Source of the DNA: Aquificaceae bacterium
GTDB taxonomy: Bacteria; Aquificota; Aquificia; Aquificales; Aquificaceae
Direction: 5' to 3'
Assembly: GCA_015490115.1 (NCBI GenBank)
Contig: WFYM01000166.1
Span: 1 to 12,582 of the forward strand
DNA length: 12,582 nt
This document shows, one piece after another, positions 5,472 to 12,343 of the stretch (position 1 is its first letter; each line of letters begins with the position of its first letter). A program made the translations under genes and the position numbers. Below the pieces are notes generated by a model that was not told the DNA's origin, did not search any database, and saw only the letters and a program-made list of their open reading frames with translations.

Positions 5472-6683
5472 TCAGATTATGTGACCGAGCTTGTCCTTCT
5501 TCACGCTCAGGTATTCCCTGTTGTAAGGGTTAGGCTCTATCCTTATGGGGACCCTCTCCACTATCTCTAAACCGAAGCCCTCCAGAGCCACTATCTTCCT
5601 CGGGTTGTTCGTCATCAGCCTCATCTTCCTGACTCCGAGGTCGAGTAGTATCTGGACGCCTATGCCGTAGTCCCTGAGGTCGGGCGGGTAGCCGAGCTTT
5701 TCGTTAGCTTCGACGGTATCGTAGCCCTTCTCTTGCAACTCGTAAGCCTTTATCTTGTTCGCTATGCCTATGCCCCTCCCCTCGTGACCGAGTATGTAAA
5801 CGAGGACCCCTTTCCCCTCCTTGGCTATCATCTCGAGAGCCTTCTCGAGCTGGGGTCTGCAGTCGCACCTCATAGATCTGAAGACATCTCCCGTGAGGCA
5901 CTCGGAGTGGACCCTCACGAGGACTGGCTCCTCTTCTTTCCACTCTCCCATCGTAAGAGCTATCTGCTCTTCACCTGTTAGCTTGTGTCTGTATGCGTGT
6001 ATTTTGAACATGCCCCAAGGTGTTGGGAGGTGGGCGGAGGCTACCTTCTCGACGAGCCTCTCCTTTTTGAGCCTGTATCTTATGAGGTCCGCTATAGTTA
6101 TTATCTTCAGGTTGTGCTTCTTTGCGAACTCGATAAGGTCGGGAAGCCTCGCCATGGTCCCGTCTTCCTTCATGATCTCGCAGAGGACACCCGCGGGGTA
6201 TAAGCCCGCGAGCCTCGCAAGGTCGACGGAAGCCTCCGTATGTCCCGCCCTCTCGAGGACGCCGCCCGGTCTCGCCTTTAAGGGAAAGACGTGACCAGGT
6301 CTTATGAAGTCGGAGGGTTTAGCCTCAGGGCTTACAGCCAGCTTTATGGTCTTTGCCCTGTCGTATGCTGAGATTCCCGTCGTTATACCGTATTTGGGAT
6401 GGGCGTCTATGGAGACGCAAAAGTATGTCCCTTTAGGGTCCGTATTCCTGTGAGCCATCGGGTAGAGGTCAAGCTCCTCGCACCTCTCAGGAGTGAGGGA
6501 GAGGCATATCAGCCCCCTCCCGTATTTTGCCATAAAATTTATGGCTTCGGGTGTTACCTTCTCCGCAGCCATCACGAGGTCTCCTTCGTTCTCCCTGTCC
6601 GGATCGTCGACGACTATAACCATCTTCCCCTGTCTTATGTCCTCTATGGCTTCTTCTATTGTGTTGAACCTGAACTCCTCCAT
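5472..6683 (-). CDS. ribBA: Bifunctional 3,4-dihydroxy-2-butanone 4-phosphate synthase / GTP cyclohydrolase II
   Basis: The protein supplies both precursors of riboflavin: the RibB domain (about 1-205) turns ribulose 5-phosphate into dihydroxybutanone phosphate and formate, and the RibA domain (about 206-403) opens GTP to the pyrimidine intermediate. The RibB part has the acidic metal-binding loop DRENEGD at 29-35, RPGHVFPLKARPGGVLERAGHTEA with the metal-ligand region H148-T-E150. The RibA part has the zinc cysteines C262, C273 and C275 in SECLTGDVFRSMRCDC, EGRGIGIANKIKAY (301-314) and the DLRDYG region (335-340). Both active sites look intact and 403 residues is the usual fused length. GGAGGTGATCCC precedes the ATG, and the stop of the small upstream gene falls within it (4-nt gap), so translation is coupled. 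There is no space for an FMN riboswitch. ribBA thus appears as a passenger of the S10 operon. Confidence 0.97.
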   Translation of the reverse strand: MEEFRFNTIEEAIEDIRQGKMVIVVDDPDRENEGDLVMAAEKVTPEAINFMAKYGRGLICLSLTPERCEELDLYPMAHRNTDPKGTYFCVSIDAHPKYGITTGISAYDRAKTIKLAVSPEAKPSDFIRPGHVFPLKARPGGVLERAGHTEASVDLARLAGLYPAGVLCEIMKEDGTMARLPDLIEFAKKHNLKIITIADLIRYRLKKERLVEKVASAHLPTPWGMFKIHAYRHKLTGEEQIALTMGEWKEEEPVLVRVHSECLTGDVFRSMRCDCRPQLEKALEMIAKEGKGVLVYILGHEGRGIGIANKIKAYELQEKGYDTVEANEKLGYPPDLRDYGIGVQILLDLGVRKMRLMTNNPRKIVALEGFGLEIVERVPIRIEPNPYNREYLSVKKDKLGHII

Positions 6684-6687
6684 GGGA

Positions 6688-6885
6688 TCACCTCCCTAAG
6701 AACTCCCTTACTTTTTTAACTATCCTGTCGAGGACGCTCTCCCTGTGGGTGGGCTTTTCAACGACCGTTATCTCTCTACCCATGAAGGTGCTTGCGGCCC
6801 TGTTTATTATCTCAGGTCCGTAGTGGGTGTAGAGGTGGTCGACTATCAAAAAGACCGCAGCCAGATACACCAAACACCTCAGCAT
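6688..6885 (-). CDS. Small single-pass membrane protein of unknown function between rpsQ and ribBA
   Basis: I do not recognise this 65-residue product. It starts MLRCLVYLAAVFLIVDHLYT, a hydrophobic segment long enough for one membrane span, followed by about 40 hydrophilic residues with a basic C-terminal helix (DRIVKKVREFLGR). The ATG at 6885 lies 17 nt after the rpsQ stop; the frame is open to 6966, but that longer 92-aa form would overlap the end of rpsQ, and its first residues (Gly/Asn/Glu/Lys/Arg-rich) look like shadow coding. There is no Shine-Dalgarno before 6885; instead TATATT ends 6 nt upstream. The stop lies 4 nt before ribBA, inside its ribosome binding site, which argues the gene is translated and coupled to ribBA. 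It may be a holin-like or regulatory small membrane protein, but nothing proves this. Confidence 0.6.
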   Translation of the reverse strand: MLRCLVYLAAVFLIVDHLYTHYGPEIINRAASTFMGREITVVEKPTHRESVLDRIVKKVREFLGR

Positions 6886-6891
6886 AAGATT

Positions 6892-6897
6892 AATATA
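6892..6897 (-). promoter_or_regulatory. Possible internal -10 element (TATATT) before the small membrane protein gene and ribBA
   Basis: On the minus strand TATATT is followed by 6 nt and then the ATG at 6885. It lies in the only AT-rich gap of the ribosomal operon, just after the rpsQ stop. It could give a separate, leaderless transcript for the small membrane protein, ribBA and the 107-aa gene. No convincing -35 box is visible, and the match could be chance in an AT-rich 17-nt gap. Confidence 0.25.
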
Positions 6898-6902
6898 AGA
6901 CT

Positions 6903-7196
6903 TCAGGAGGTTTCTGTGGTCTCCTCTGGTCTCTTTGCCCTCTGTATTATCCTGACTACAACCCACCTTTTGGTCTTAGAAAGGGGTCTCGTCTCCCTTA
7001 TCTCCACTATGTCACCTACCCTGCACTCGTTGTTCTCGTCGTGGGCGTGGTATTTCTTGCTCTTTACTATGTGCTTGCCGTAGAGGGGGTGGGGGACCCT
7101 CCTGTCCACCCTCACCACCACCGTCTTGTCCATCTTGTCGGAGACGACCACACCTATTAAGTGCTTCCTCTTCTCGTGCCACTTCTTCTCACCCAT
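6903..7196 (-). CDS. rpsQ: 30S ribosomal protein S17
   Basis: S17 is a primary 16S rRNA binding protein of the small-subunit body. The product (97 residues) has the OB-fold core HLIGVVVSDKMDKTVVVRVDR, the PLYGKHIVKSKKYHAHDE stretch and GDIVEIRETRPLSKTKRWVVVRII, all typical; it is about a dozen residues longer than E. coli S17 through a polar C-terminal tail (KRPEETTETS). I chose the ATG at 7196 because it overlaps the rpmC stop as TGATG; a GTG one codon earlier (7199) is possible but less likely. It is the last ribosomal protein gene of the cluster: rplN, which follows rpsQ in most bacteria, is absent. Confidence 0.97.
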   Translation of the reverse strand: MGEKKWHEKRKHLIGVVVSDKMDKTVVVRVDRRVPHPLYGKHIVKSKKYHAHDENNECRVGDIVEIRETRPLSKTKRWVVVRIIQRAKRPEETTETS

Positions 7197-7396
7197 CACT
7201 TCTCACCCCTCAGCTCCTTCTCCCTTATTATGGTGAGCGCCCTCGCTATGTCCCTCTTCAGCTTCCTTATAGCCATAGGGTTCTCGAGTCCCTGTATCTG
7301 CTTTTTGAACCTGAGCTTGAGAAGCTCCATCTTCCACTCGTCCACCTTCTTTTTGAGTTCCTCTATCGAGAGCTTCCTGAGTTCGGAAGCCTTCAT
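7196..7396 (-). CDS. rpmC: 50S ribosomal protein L29
   Basis: L29 is a small two-helix protein at the polypeptide exit site of the large subunit, next to L23. The 66-residue product has the normal length and sequence: MKASELRKLSIEELKKKVDEW, KMELLKLRFKKQIQGLENP, and IRKLKRDIARALTIIREKE. The ATG overlaps the rplP stop by 4 nt (ATGA), with GGAGGT about 8 nt upstream inside rplP. The stop overlaps the rpsQ start by one base. Confidence 0.97.
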   Translation of the reverse strand: MKASELRKLSIEELKKKVDEWKMELLKLRFKKQIQGLENPMAIRKLKRDIARALTIIREKELRGEK

Positions 7397-7815
7397 AGTG
7401 TGAAACCTCCCGCTTTTACGAGCCTCACCTTTATCGGAAGCTTGGAAGCTGCCACCCTGAAGGCCTCCTCAGCCATATCCTCCGGGACTCCCGAGAACTC
7501 GAACATTATCCTTCCCGGCTTTACAACAGCTACAAAGCCTTCGGGGTCTCCCTTCCCTCCACCCATCCTGACCTCGTTCGGCTTCCTTGTGTAGGGCTTG
7601 TCGGGGAATATCCTTATCCAGACTTTGGCTCCCTTCCTTAGGGTCCTCACGAGGGCTACCCTCACCGCCTCTATCTGCCTCTGGGTTATCCAAGCCCTGT
7701 CCAAGGCTTGGATACCGTATTCTCCGAAGGCGAGCTTGTTCCCCCTCATGGACTTTCCCTTCAGAGAACCCCTCTGCTGTTTCCTGAACTTGGTCTTCCT
7801 CGGCTGGAGGAACAT
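7393..7815 (-). CDS. rplP: 50S ribosomal protein L16
   Basis: L16 binds 23S rRNA near the A-site tRNA elbow and is needed for late large-subunit assembly. The 140-residue product contains the expected LQPRKTKFRKQQRG start, GEYGIQALDRAWITQRQIEA, the loop FPDKPYTRKPNEVRMGGGKG with PEGFVAVVKPGRIMFE, and the AFRVAASKLPIKVRLV end. Length matches the family. The gene begins one nucleotide after the rpsC stop, with its ribosome binding site (GGAGGTGAGC) inside the rpsC 3' end, and overlaps rpmC by 4 nt. Confidence 0.98.
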   Translation of the reverse strand: MFLQPRKTKFRKQQRGSLKGKSMRGNKLAFGEYGIQALDRAWITQRQIEAVRVALVRTLRKGAKVWIRIFPDKPYTRKPNEVRMGGGKGDPEGFVAVVKPGRIMFEFSGVPEDMAEEAFRVAASKLPIKVRLVKAGGFTL

Positions 7816-7816
7816 A

Positions 7817-8521
7817 TCAGCTCACCTCCTCCTTCGTAGCTTCCGAGAGCATCCTCTCCACGTTCTTCTTTATCTCCTCCTTCCTGTCCTTCGGAGTCAC
7901 CTCTCCGTTGAAGATCCAAACTTTGACGCTGATTATACCGTATTTTGTCTTTGCGGTAGCGAAGCCGTAGTCTATGTCAGCCCTTAGGGTCTGGAGGGGC
8001 ATCCTCCCCACGAGGAACCACTCCTTCCTCGCAAGCTCAGCCCCGCCTATCCTTCCCTTCACCTGTATCTTCACACCCTCAGCTCCGGCTTTGAGGGCGT
8101 TGTCTATAGCCTTCTTCATAGCCCTCCTGTGGGACACCCTCCTCTCTATCTGGAGGGCTATGTCCTCGGCGATGAGCTGGGCGTTCCTCTCAGGGACCTT
8201 AACTTCGCCCGCGCTCACTATCACCTCCTTTCCGGGGACCATCTTCTCTATTACCCTCTTCAGATACTCGACCTCCTGACCTTTACGACCTATGATTATC
8301 GCGGGTCTCGCCGCGTATATCTTGACCTTTATCTTGTCCACTATCCTCTCTATCTCTATGGAGGCTATGCCCGCCACCTTGTAGCGCTTCCTTATGTATT
8401 CCTTTATCTTGAGGTCCTCGTGGAGGGTCTTGGCGTAGTCCTTTTTAGGTGCGAACCATTTCGAGTCCCAGCTCTTTATGTAGCCGAGTCTGAAGCCTAT
8501 AGGGTGCGTCTTCTGACCCAT
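7817..8521 (-). CDS. rpsC: 30S ribosomal protein S3
   Basis: S3 sits in the small-subunit head at the mRNA entry channel and contributes to helicase activity on incoming mRNA. The product of 234 residues is of standard length. It begins MGQKTHPIGFRLGYIKSWDS, has the type II KH domain with IIIGRKGQEV (GRKG at 78-81), VKVPERNAQLIAEDIALQIE, and the C-terminal domain with GRIGGAELARKEW and TAKTKYGIISVKVWIF. The gene starts one nucleotide after the rplV stop and ends one nucleotide before rplP. Confidence 0.98.
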   Translation of the reverse strand: MGQKTHPIGFRLGYIKSWDSKWFAPKKDYAKTLHEDLKIKEYIRKRYKVAGIASIEIERIVDKIKVKIYAARPAIIIGRKGQEVEYLKRVIEKMVPGKEVIVSAGEVKVPERNAQLIAEDIALQIERRVSHRRAMKKAIDNALKAGAEGVKIQVKGRIGGAELARKEWFLVGRMPLQTLRADIDYGFATAKTKYGIISVKVWIFNGEVTPKDRKEEIKKNVERMLSEATKEEVS

Positions 8522-8522
8522 G

Positions 8523-8882
8523 CTACTCCTCCTTCTCAGCTACTATTATCGTTATGTGGGAGAGCCTCTTCCTAACAGGTGTAGCCCTCCCGTAAGCTCT
8601 TGGGATCCACTTCTTTATTATGGGACCCCTGTCCGCTACAGCTTTCTTTATGTATAGCTTGTCAAGGTCCAGTCCCTTTTGCTCAGCGTTGGCTATGGCG
8701 CTCTTTAAGACCTTCTCAGCTATCCTCGCAGCTTTTTTAGGCATGACCTTTAGGAGGTAGAGGGCTTCCCCCACGTCCTTTTTGTGGATCTTGGAGAGGA
8801 CGAGCCTCGCCTTGAGGGGCGAGATCCTGGCGTATCTCAGGATAGCTATTGCTTCCTTTTCGCCGTATCCTTCCCTCGTCAT
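8523..8882 (-). CDS. rplV: 50S ribosomal protein L22
   Basis: L22 contacts all domains of 23S rRNA, and its long beta-hairpin lines the nascent peptide tunnel. The 119-residue product shows ARISPLKARLVLSKI at 18-32, NAEQKGLDLDKLYIKKAVAD and, in the hairpin, GPIIKKWIPRAYGRATPVRKR, followed by HITIIVAEKEE. It is about nine residues longer than E. coli L22, mainly at the N-terminus (MTREGYGEKEAIA). The ribosome binding site (GAGGT) lies in the 10-nt gap after rpsS. Confidence 0.98.
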   Translation of the reverse strand: MTREGYGEKEAIAILRYARISPLKARLVLSKIHKKDVGEALYLLKVMPKKAARIAEKVLKSAIANAEQKGLDLDKLYIKKAVADRGPIIKKWIPRAYGRATPVRKRLSHITIIVAEKEE

Positions 8883-8892
8883 GGCTTTTACC

Positions 8893-9528
8893 TCACTTCT
8901 TCTTCACAACCTTTGCAGTTTTATCGGGGTGTCCCCTGAAGGTTCTCGTGGGTGCGAACTCTCCCAGTTTGTGTCCGACCATGTCCTGAGTTATGTAAAC
9001 CGGGACGAAGGTCCTACCGTTGTGGACAGCTATGGTGTGTCCCACGAACTCGGGTATTATCGTGGTGGATCTTGAGTAAGTTTTCACCACCTTCCTCTCA
9101 CCCGTTTGGTTCATCTCCCTTATCCTCTTCCAAAGCTTGGGATGGACCCAAGCTTTCCCGTCAACGAGTTCCCTGAACTGCTGGTATACCTCTTCGTATT
9201 TTCTTATCCTGTTCACTATGACACCGAGACCCCATACCTCCCTCTCGAGCTGGGAGACCTCCCTCTCGAGTTCGGGGTCCTTCCCGCCCTTTTCCTTGAT
9301 CGCTTTTAGTATCTCCTTCTTGGCTTCGAGGAAGCTCTTCCTCTCCTCGTAGAACTTCTCTATATCTTGTAGACCGTATCTTCCCGACATGAGGTCGTTG
9401 GGTGCATACCTTTTTATGGCTTCCCTCACCTTCTTGTGGAGCCTGTGGATCTTCTTGTAGAGCTTGTAAAAGGTGTCGAGGTCCTCTATCAGCTTGTTCC
9501 TCTTGTTCCAAGCTCCCTTGTAACCCAT
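8893..9528 (-). CDS. rpsS: 30S ribosomal protein S19 with a large extra N-terminal region
   Basis: S19 lies at the top of the small-subunit head, pairs with S13, and takes part in the bridges to the large subunit near the A site. Residues 123-211 form a complete S19 domain: GKAWVHPKLWKRIREMN, YSRSTTIIPEFVGHTIAVHNG, PVYITQDMVGHKLGEFAPTR and TFRGHPDKTAKVVKKK. Ahead of it are about 122 residues not found in ordinary S19 (about 92 in E. coli). They are rich in Lys, Glu, Arg and Tyr and look like several long helices, with likely coiled-coil pieces at 56-80 and 85-118. The first residues, MGYKGAWNKR, may represent the normal S19 N-terminal arm, making the extra part an insertion. The start is secure: the ATG overlaps the rplB stop (TGATG), the frame is uninterrupted, and there is no other gene in the space. 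No frameshift is seen. Confidence 0.95.
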   Translation of the reverse strand: MGYKGAWNKRNKLIEDLDTFYKLYKKIHRLHKKVREAIKRYAPNDLMSGRYGLQDIEKFYEERKSFLEAKKEILKAIKEKGGKDPELEREVSQLEREVWGLGVIVNRIRKYEEVYQQFRELVDGKAWVHPKLWKRIREMNQTGERKVVKTYSRSTTIIPEFVGHTIAVHNGRTFVPVYITQDMVGHKLGEFAPTRTFRGHPDKTAKVVKKK

Positions 9529-10391
9529 CAGAGGGGCCTCCCGTCTCTTCTCGTAATTATGAACTTATCGGAGTACTTCTTTCCTCTCCTCGTCTTGTAT
9601 CCCTTCGTCTTCCATCCCCAAGGGGATTCGGGGTGCTTACCTCTCGTCCTTCCCTCTCCTCCTCCGTGGGGGTGGTCGACGGGGTTCATGGCTGTTCCCC
9701 TCGTGTGGGGTCTCCAGCCGAGCCACCTGGCTCTGCCAGCCTTTCCGAGCTTTATAAGTTCGTGTTCAGCGAGTCCCACCTTACCTATGGTAGCCATGCA
9801 CCTCTCGTGTATCAGCCTGACCTCTCCTGAAGGTAGCCTCACCTGAACGTAGTTTCCGCTCCTTCCGACCACCTGAGCTTCCGTCCCTGCAGCTCTTACG
9901 AGCTGTCCTCCCTTGCCCGGGTGAAGCTCTATGTTGTGGATTATTGTCCCCACGGGTATGAACTTGAGGGGCATGGCGTTCCCCGGCTTTATCTCGGGGA
10001 GGGGCTTCCCGGCCATTGCATCTTCGTAGCTTATGGACATTACCGTGTCTCCCACCTTCAGTCCTTCAGGCCAGATTATATACCTCTTCTCACCGTCCGC
10101 GTAGTGAAGGAGGGCTATCCTCGCAGTCCTGAAGGGGTCGTATTCTATCGCGGCTACCTTGGCAGGGACGAGGCTCTTGTCCCTCTTGAAGTCTATTATC
10201 CTGTAGAGCTTCTTGTGTCCTCCGCCCCTGTGCCTCGCGGTTATCTTACCTTGCTGTCTCGACCTTCCCTTCGCCCTGTGCCACCATATGACGAGGGACT
10301 TTTCAGGCTCGGACTTAGTTATCTCGGAAAAGTCGTAGAGGACCGCGTGCCTCGTTCCGTTAGTTACAGGCTTTAGCTTCTTCACACCCAT
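9528..10391 (-). CDS. rplB: 50S ribosomal protein L2
   Basis: L2 is one of the most conserved large-subunit proteins, needed for subunit association and close to the peptidyl transferase centre. The 287-residue product has WWHRAKGRSRQQGKITARHR, the RNA-binding SH3/OB core around EYDPFRTARIALLHYADGEK, and the conserved histidine loop NPVDHPHGGGEGRT (236-249), ending in the usual basic tail. It is slightly longer than the E. coli protein (273). The ATG at 10391 is preceded by GAGGTG with about 6 nt spacing; an in-frame GTG at 10400 would overlap that site and was not chosen. The stop overlaps rpsS by one base. Confidence 0.98.
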   Translation of the reverse strand: MGVKKLKPVTNGTRHAVLYDFSEITKSEPEKSLVIWWHRAKGRSRQQGKITARHRGGGHKKLYRIIDFKRDKSLVPAKVAAIEYDPFRTARIALLHYADGEKRYIIWPEGLKVGDTVMSISYEDAMAGKPLPEIKPGNAMPLKFIPVGTIIHNIELHPGKGGQLVRAAGTEAQVVGRSGNYVQVRLPSGEVRLIHERCMATIGKVGLAEHELIKLGKAGRARWLGWRPHTRGTAMNPVDHPHGGGEGRTRGKHPESPWGWKTKGYKTRRGKKYSDKFIITRRDGRPL

Positions 10392-10401
10392 CTTTTGCAC
10401 C

Positions 10402-10710
10402 TCACTCCGCGAAGCTGAGAAGGTCTATCTTCTGACCAGGCTCTAAGGTGACTATAGCTTTTTTCCACTTCTTCGTCTTTCCGTATTGTCCTATCTTCCC
10501 GAGGACCCTCTTCTTCTTCGGCTTTACTATCATGGTGTTGACTTTCTTGACCTTGACTCCGAAGAGTTCCTCGACAGCCCTCTTTATCTCGGGCTTTGAG
10601 GCGTCGAGGGCTACCTCGAAGGTGTATTTATTGTATTCCTCCATGAGCCTGTTTGACTTCTCCGTTATTATCGGTCTTATTATGATCTCGTAGGGTCTCC
10701 TCTGGCTCAT
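10402..10710 (-). CDS. rplW: 50S ribosomal protein L23
   Basis: L23 lies at the nascent-chain exit site and is the docking point for trigger factor and the signal recognition particle. The 102-residue product has YEIIIRPIITEKSNRLMEE, YTFEVALDASKPEIKRAVEE, LFGVKVKKVNTMIVKPKKKR and a C-terminal TKKWKKAIVTLEPGQKIDL, all as expected for the bacterial family. The ATG overlaps the rplD stop by 4 nt (ATGA), and the gene ends 10 nt before rplB. Confidence 0.98.
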   Translation of the reverse strand: MSQRRPYEIIIRPIITEKSNRLMEEYNKYTFEVALDASKPEIKRAVEELFGVKVKKVNTMIVKPKKKRVLGKIGQYGKTKKWKKAIVTLEPGQKIDLLSFAE

Positions 10711-11306
10711 GTCTCCACCCTCCTGTATATGCCTTCGAGGGCGGACTTTACTATGACGAGCTTGTCGCTCCAGAGAATGTCGTAGACGTTGAGACCCTCG
10801 ACGGAGAGGACCCTCACGTTCGGCAGGTTCCTGAAGGACCTGTATATGACCTCGTCCTTTTCGGGAAGGACTATGAGGACCTTCTCCTCGCTTATCCCTA
10901 AGTTTTTGAGGAACTCCAAAGCTTTCTTGGTCTTCGGCTTCTCACCTATCTCTATATTGTCGACGAATATTATGGCGTTCTCCTTTGCCCTCGCGGAGAG
11001 AGCCATCTTGAGACCGAGCTTTCTCACCTTCTTCGGAAGCGGATACCAGTAGTCCCTCGGTTTCGGTCCGTGGGCTACACCTCCACCTACGAATATGGGA
11101 GCGCCCCTCTCACCGTGCCTCGCGTGTCCGGTCCCCTTTTGGGGTAGTATCTTCCTGCCGCTGTAGGCTACCTCACCTCTCGTCTTCGTAGAGTGGGTCC
11201 CCTGCCTCCTCGAGGCGAGCTGCCACCTCACAACCTCCCAAAGGACGTGCTTCTTTATCTTTACGTTGAAGACGTCGTCCCTTACCTCAACGTCCCCTAT
11301 CTTCAT
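10707..11306 (-). CDS. rplD: 50S ribosomal protein L4
   Basis: L4 binds domain I of 23S rRNA; its long loop reaches the exit tunnel. In E. coli it also represses its own S10 operon through the leader, but the corresponding leader (before rpsJ or tuf) lies outside this window or does not exist here. The 199-residue product has the tunnel loop at about 50-86 (GRKILPQKGTGHARHGERGA followed by PIFVGGGVAHGPKPRDYWY), then LPKKVRKLGLKMALSARAKE. Length is normal. Both ends overlap neighbours by 4 nt (ATGA junctions with rplC and rplW). Confidence 0.98.
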   Translation of the reverse strand: MKIGDVEVRDDVFNVKIKKHVLWEVVRWQLASRRQGTHSTKTRGEVAYSGRKILPQKGTGHARHGERGAPIFVGGGVAHGPKPRDYWYPLPKKVRKLGLKMALSARAKENAIIFVDNIEIGEKPKTKKALEFLKNLGISEEKVLIVLPEKDEVIYRSFRNLPNVRVLSVEGLNVYDILWSDKLVIVKSALEGIYRRVET

Positions 11307-12013
11307 GACTCCTCACCTACTTTAACGAGGTTCTCGACGAGAGCTTTTAGTTTCTTTTGCTTTAGCTGTTGCTTCTTCCTGTAGAGTATCCTCGTGTGTT
11401 CTACGAAGAGTATTCCCTTAGTTGGTCCAGGGACTGAGCCTTTGACGAGTATGACCCTCTCTTCCGGAACCACGTCTACGACGAGTAGGGACTGGACCCT
11501 TACCTTTTCCGCACCGTAGTGTCCGGGCATCTTCTTACCTTTCCATACCCTTCCCGGGTCCGTCCTGTTACCTATGGCACCAACAGCCCTGTGGTATCTG
11601 TGTCCGTGGGACCTGGGGAACCCGGAGAAGTCCCACCTCTTCATGACACCCGCAAATCCCCTTCCCTTCGAGGTCCCGACCACGTCCACGAGGTCTCCGG
11701 GTTTGAAGACTTCTTCTACTTTGAGTTCCTGACCCTCTTGGAACTCCTCCGGGTTCTCCACCTTGAACTCTTTTAAGTATCTCAGGAGCTTCACCCCGTG
11801 CTTTTTGAAGTGTCCTATTAAAGGCTTCGTGAGGTGCTTTTCTTTTGCTTCGACCGCTCCTACCTGAACAGCCTTGTAGCCGTCCGTCTCCTCCGTCTTT
11901 ACCTGAACAACGTAGTTGGGGGGGAACTCTATTACGGTAACGGGTATGGCTGTCCCGTCCTTCGTAAAGACCCTCGTCATTCCCCTCTTTATACCTATCA
12001 TCCCTATGGGCAT
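11303..12013 (-). CDS. rplC: 50S ribosomal protein L3
   Basis: L3 is an early assembly protein whose loop reaches towards the peptidyl transferase centre. The 236-residue product has GMIGIKRGMTRVFTKDGTAI at the N-terminus, DLVDVVGTSKGRGFAGVMKR in the barrel, and the loop RSHGHRYHRAVGAIGNRTDP followed by GRVWKGKKMPGHYGAEKV. It is about 25 residues longer than E. coli L3, mostly because of a Lys/Gln-rich C-terminal tail (KKQQLKQKKLKALVENLV). The ATG at 12013 follows the rpsJ stop by 4 nt with an AGGGGT element just before it. Confidence 0.98.
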   Translation of the reverse strand: MPIGMIGIKRGMTRVFTKDGTAIPVTVIEFPPNYVVQVKTEETDGYKAVQVGAVEAKEKHLTKPLIGHFKKHGVKLLRYLKEFKVENPEEFQEGQELKVEEVFKPGDLVDVVGTSKGRGFAGVMKRWDFSGFPRSHGHRYHRAVGAIGNRTDPGRVWKGKKMPGHYGAEKVRVQSLLVVDVVPEERVILVKGSVPGPTKGILFVEHTRILYRKKQQLKQKKLKALVENLVKVGEES

Positions 12014-12017
12014 GGCT

Positions 12018-12332
12018 CTAACCCCTCATCTTGACCTCAACGTCCACACCCGCAGGGAGGTTTATCTCCATGAGGGCTTCTATAGTCTGGGGTGTTACCC
12101 TCGTGATGTCGAGGATCCTCGAGTGTTCCCTTATCTCGAAGTGTTCCCTCGACTGGTCGAACTTGTGAGGGGACCTCAGGACGCACCACTTCCTTATCCT
12201 CGTTGGAAGAGGTATAGGACCCTTCACAACACCTCCCGTTCTCTTTACGGTTTCTATTATCTTCTTGACGGATTCGTCGAGGAGCCTGTAGTCGTAAGCC
12301 CTTAGCCTTATCCTTATCCGCTCCTGCTCCAT
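12018..12332 (-). CDS. rpsJ: 30S ribosomal protein S10 (NusE)
   Basis: S10 is a small-subunit head protein and, as NusE, joins NusB and NusG in transcription antitermination and transcription-translation coupling. The 104-residue product has RIRIRLRAYDYRLLDESVKK, GPIPLPTRIRKWCVLRSPHK and SREHFEIREHSRILDI, typical in sequence and length. The ATG at 12332 has GAGGTA upstream within the 11-nt gap after tuf, so it is co-transcribed with the elongation factor gene, as in other bacteria where the str and S10 operons are joined. Confidence 0.98.
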   Translation of the reverse strand: MEQERIRIRLRAYDYRLLDESVKKIIETVKRTGGVVKGPIPLPTRIRKWCVLRSPHKFDQSREHFEIREHSRILDITRVTPQTIEALMEINLPAGVDVEVKMRG

Positions 12333-12343
12333 GGCTAGTTACC

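Noticed and set aside
6886..6966. 92-aa form of the small membrane protein
   Set aside because: It overlaps the end of rpsQ in another frame and begins with low-complexity polar residues; the ATG at 6885 sits directly before the hydrophobic span.
7197..7199. GTG start for rpsQ one codon upstream
   Set aside because: The ATG at 7196 forms a TGATG junction with rpmC, the same coupling used at rplB-rpsS and at the tRNA-binding/ankyrin junction.
9921..10376. Long plus-strand open frame (151 codons) opposite rplB, and similar ones opposite rpsC, rplC, ribBA and gcvPB
   Set aside because: They are antisense shadows caused by the biased codon use of the highly conserved genes; none has a ribosome binding site or recognisable product.
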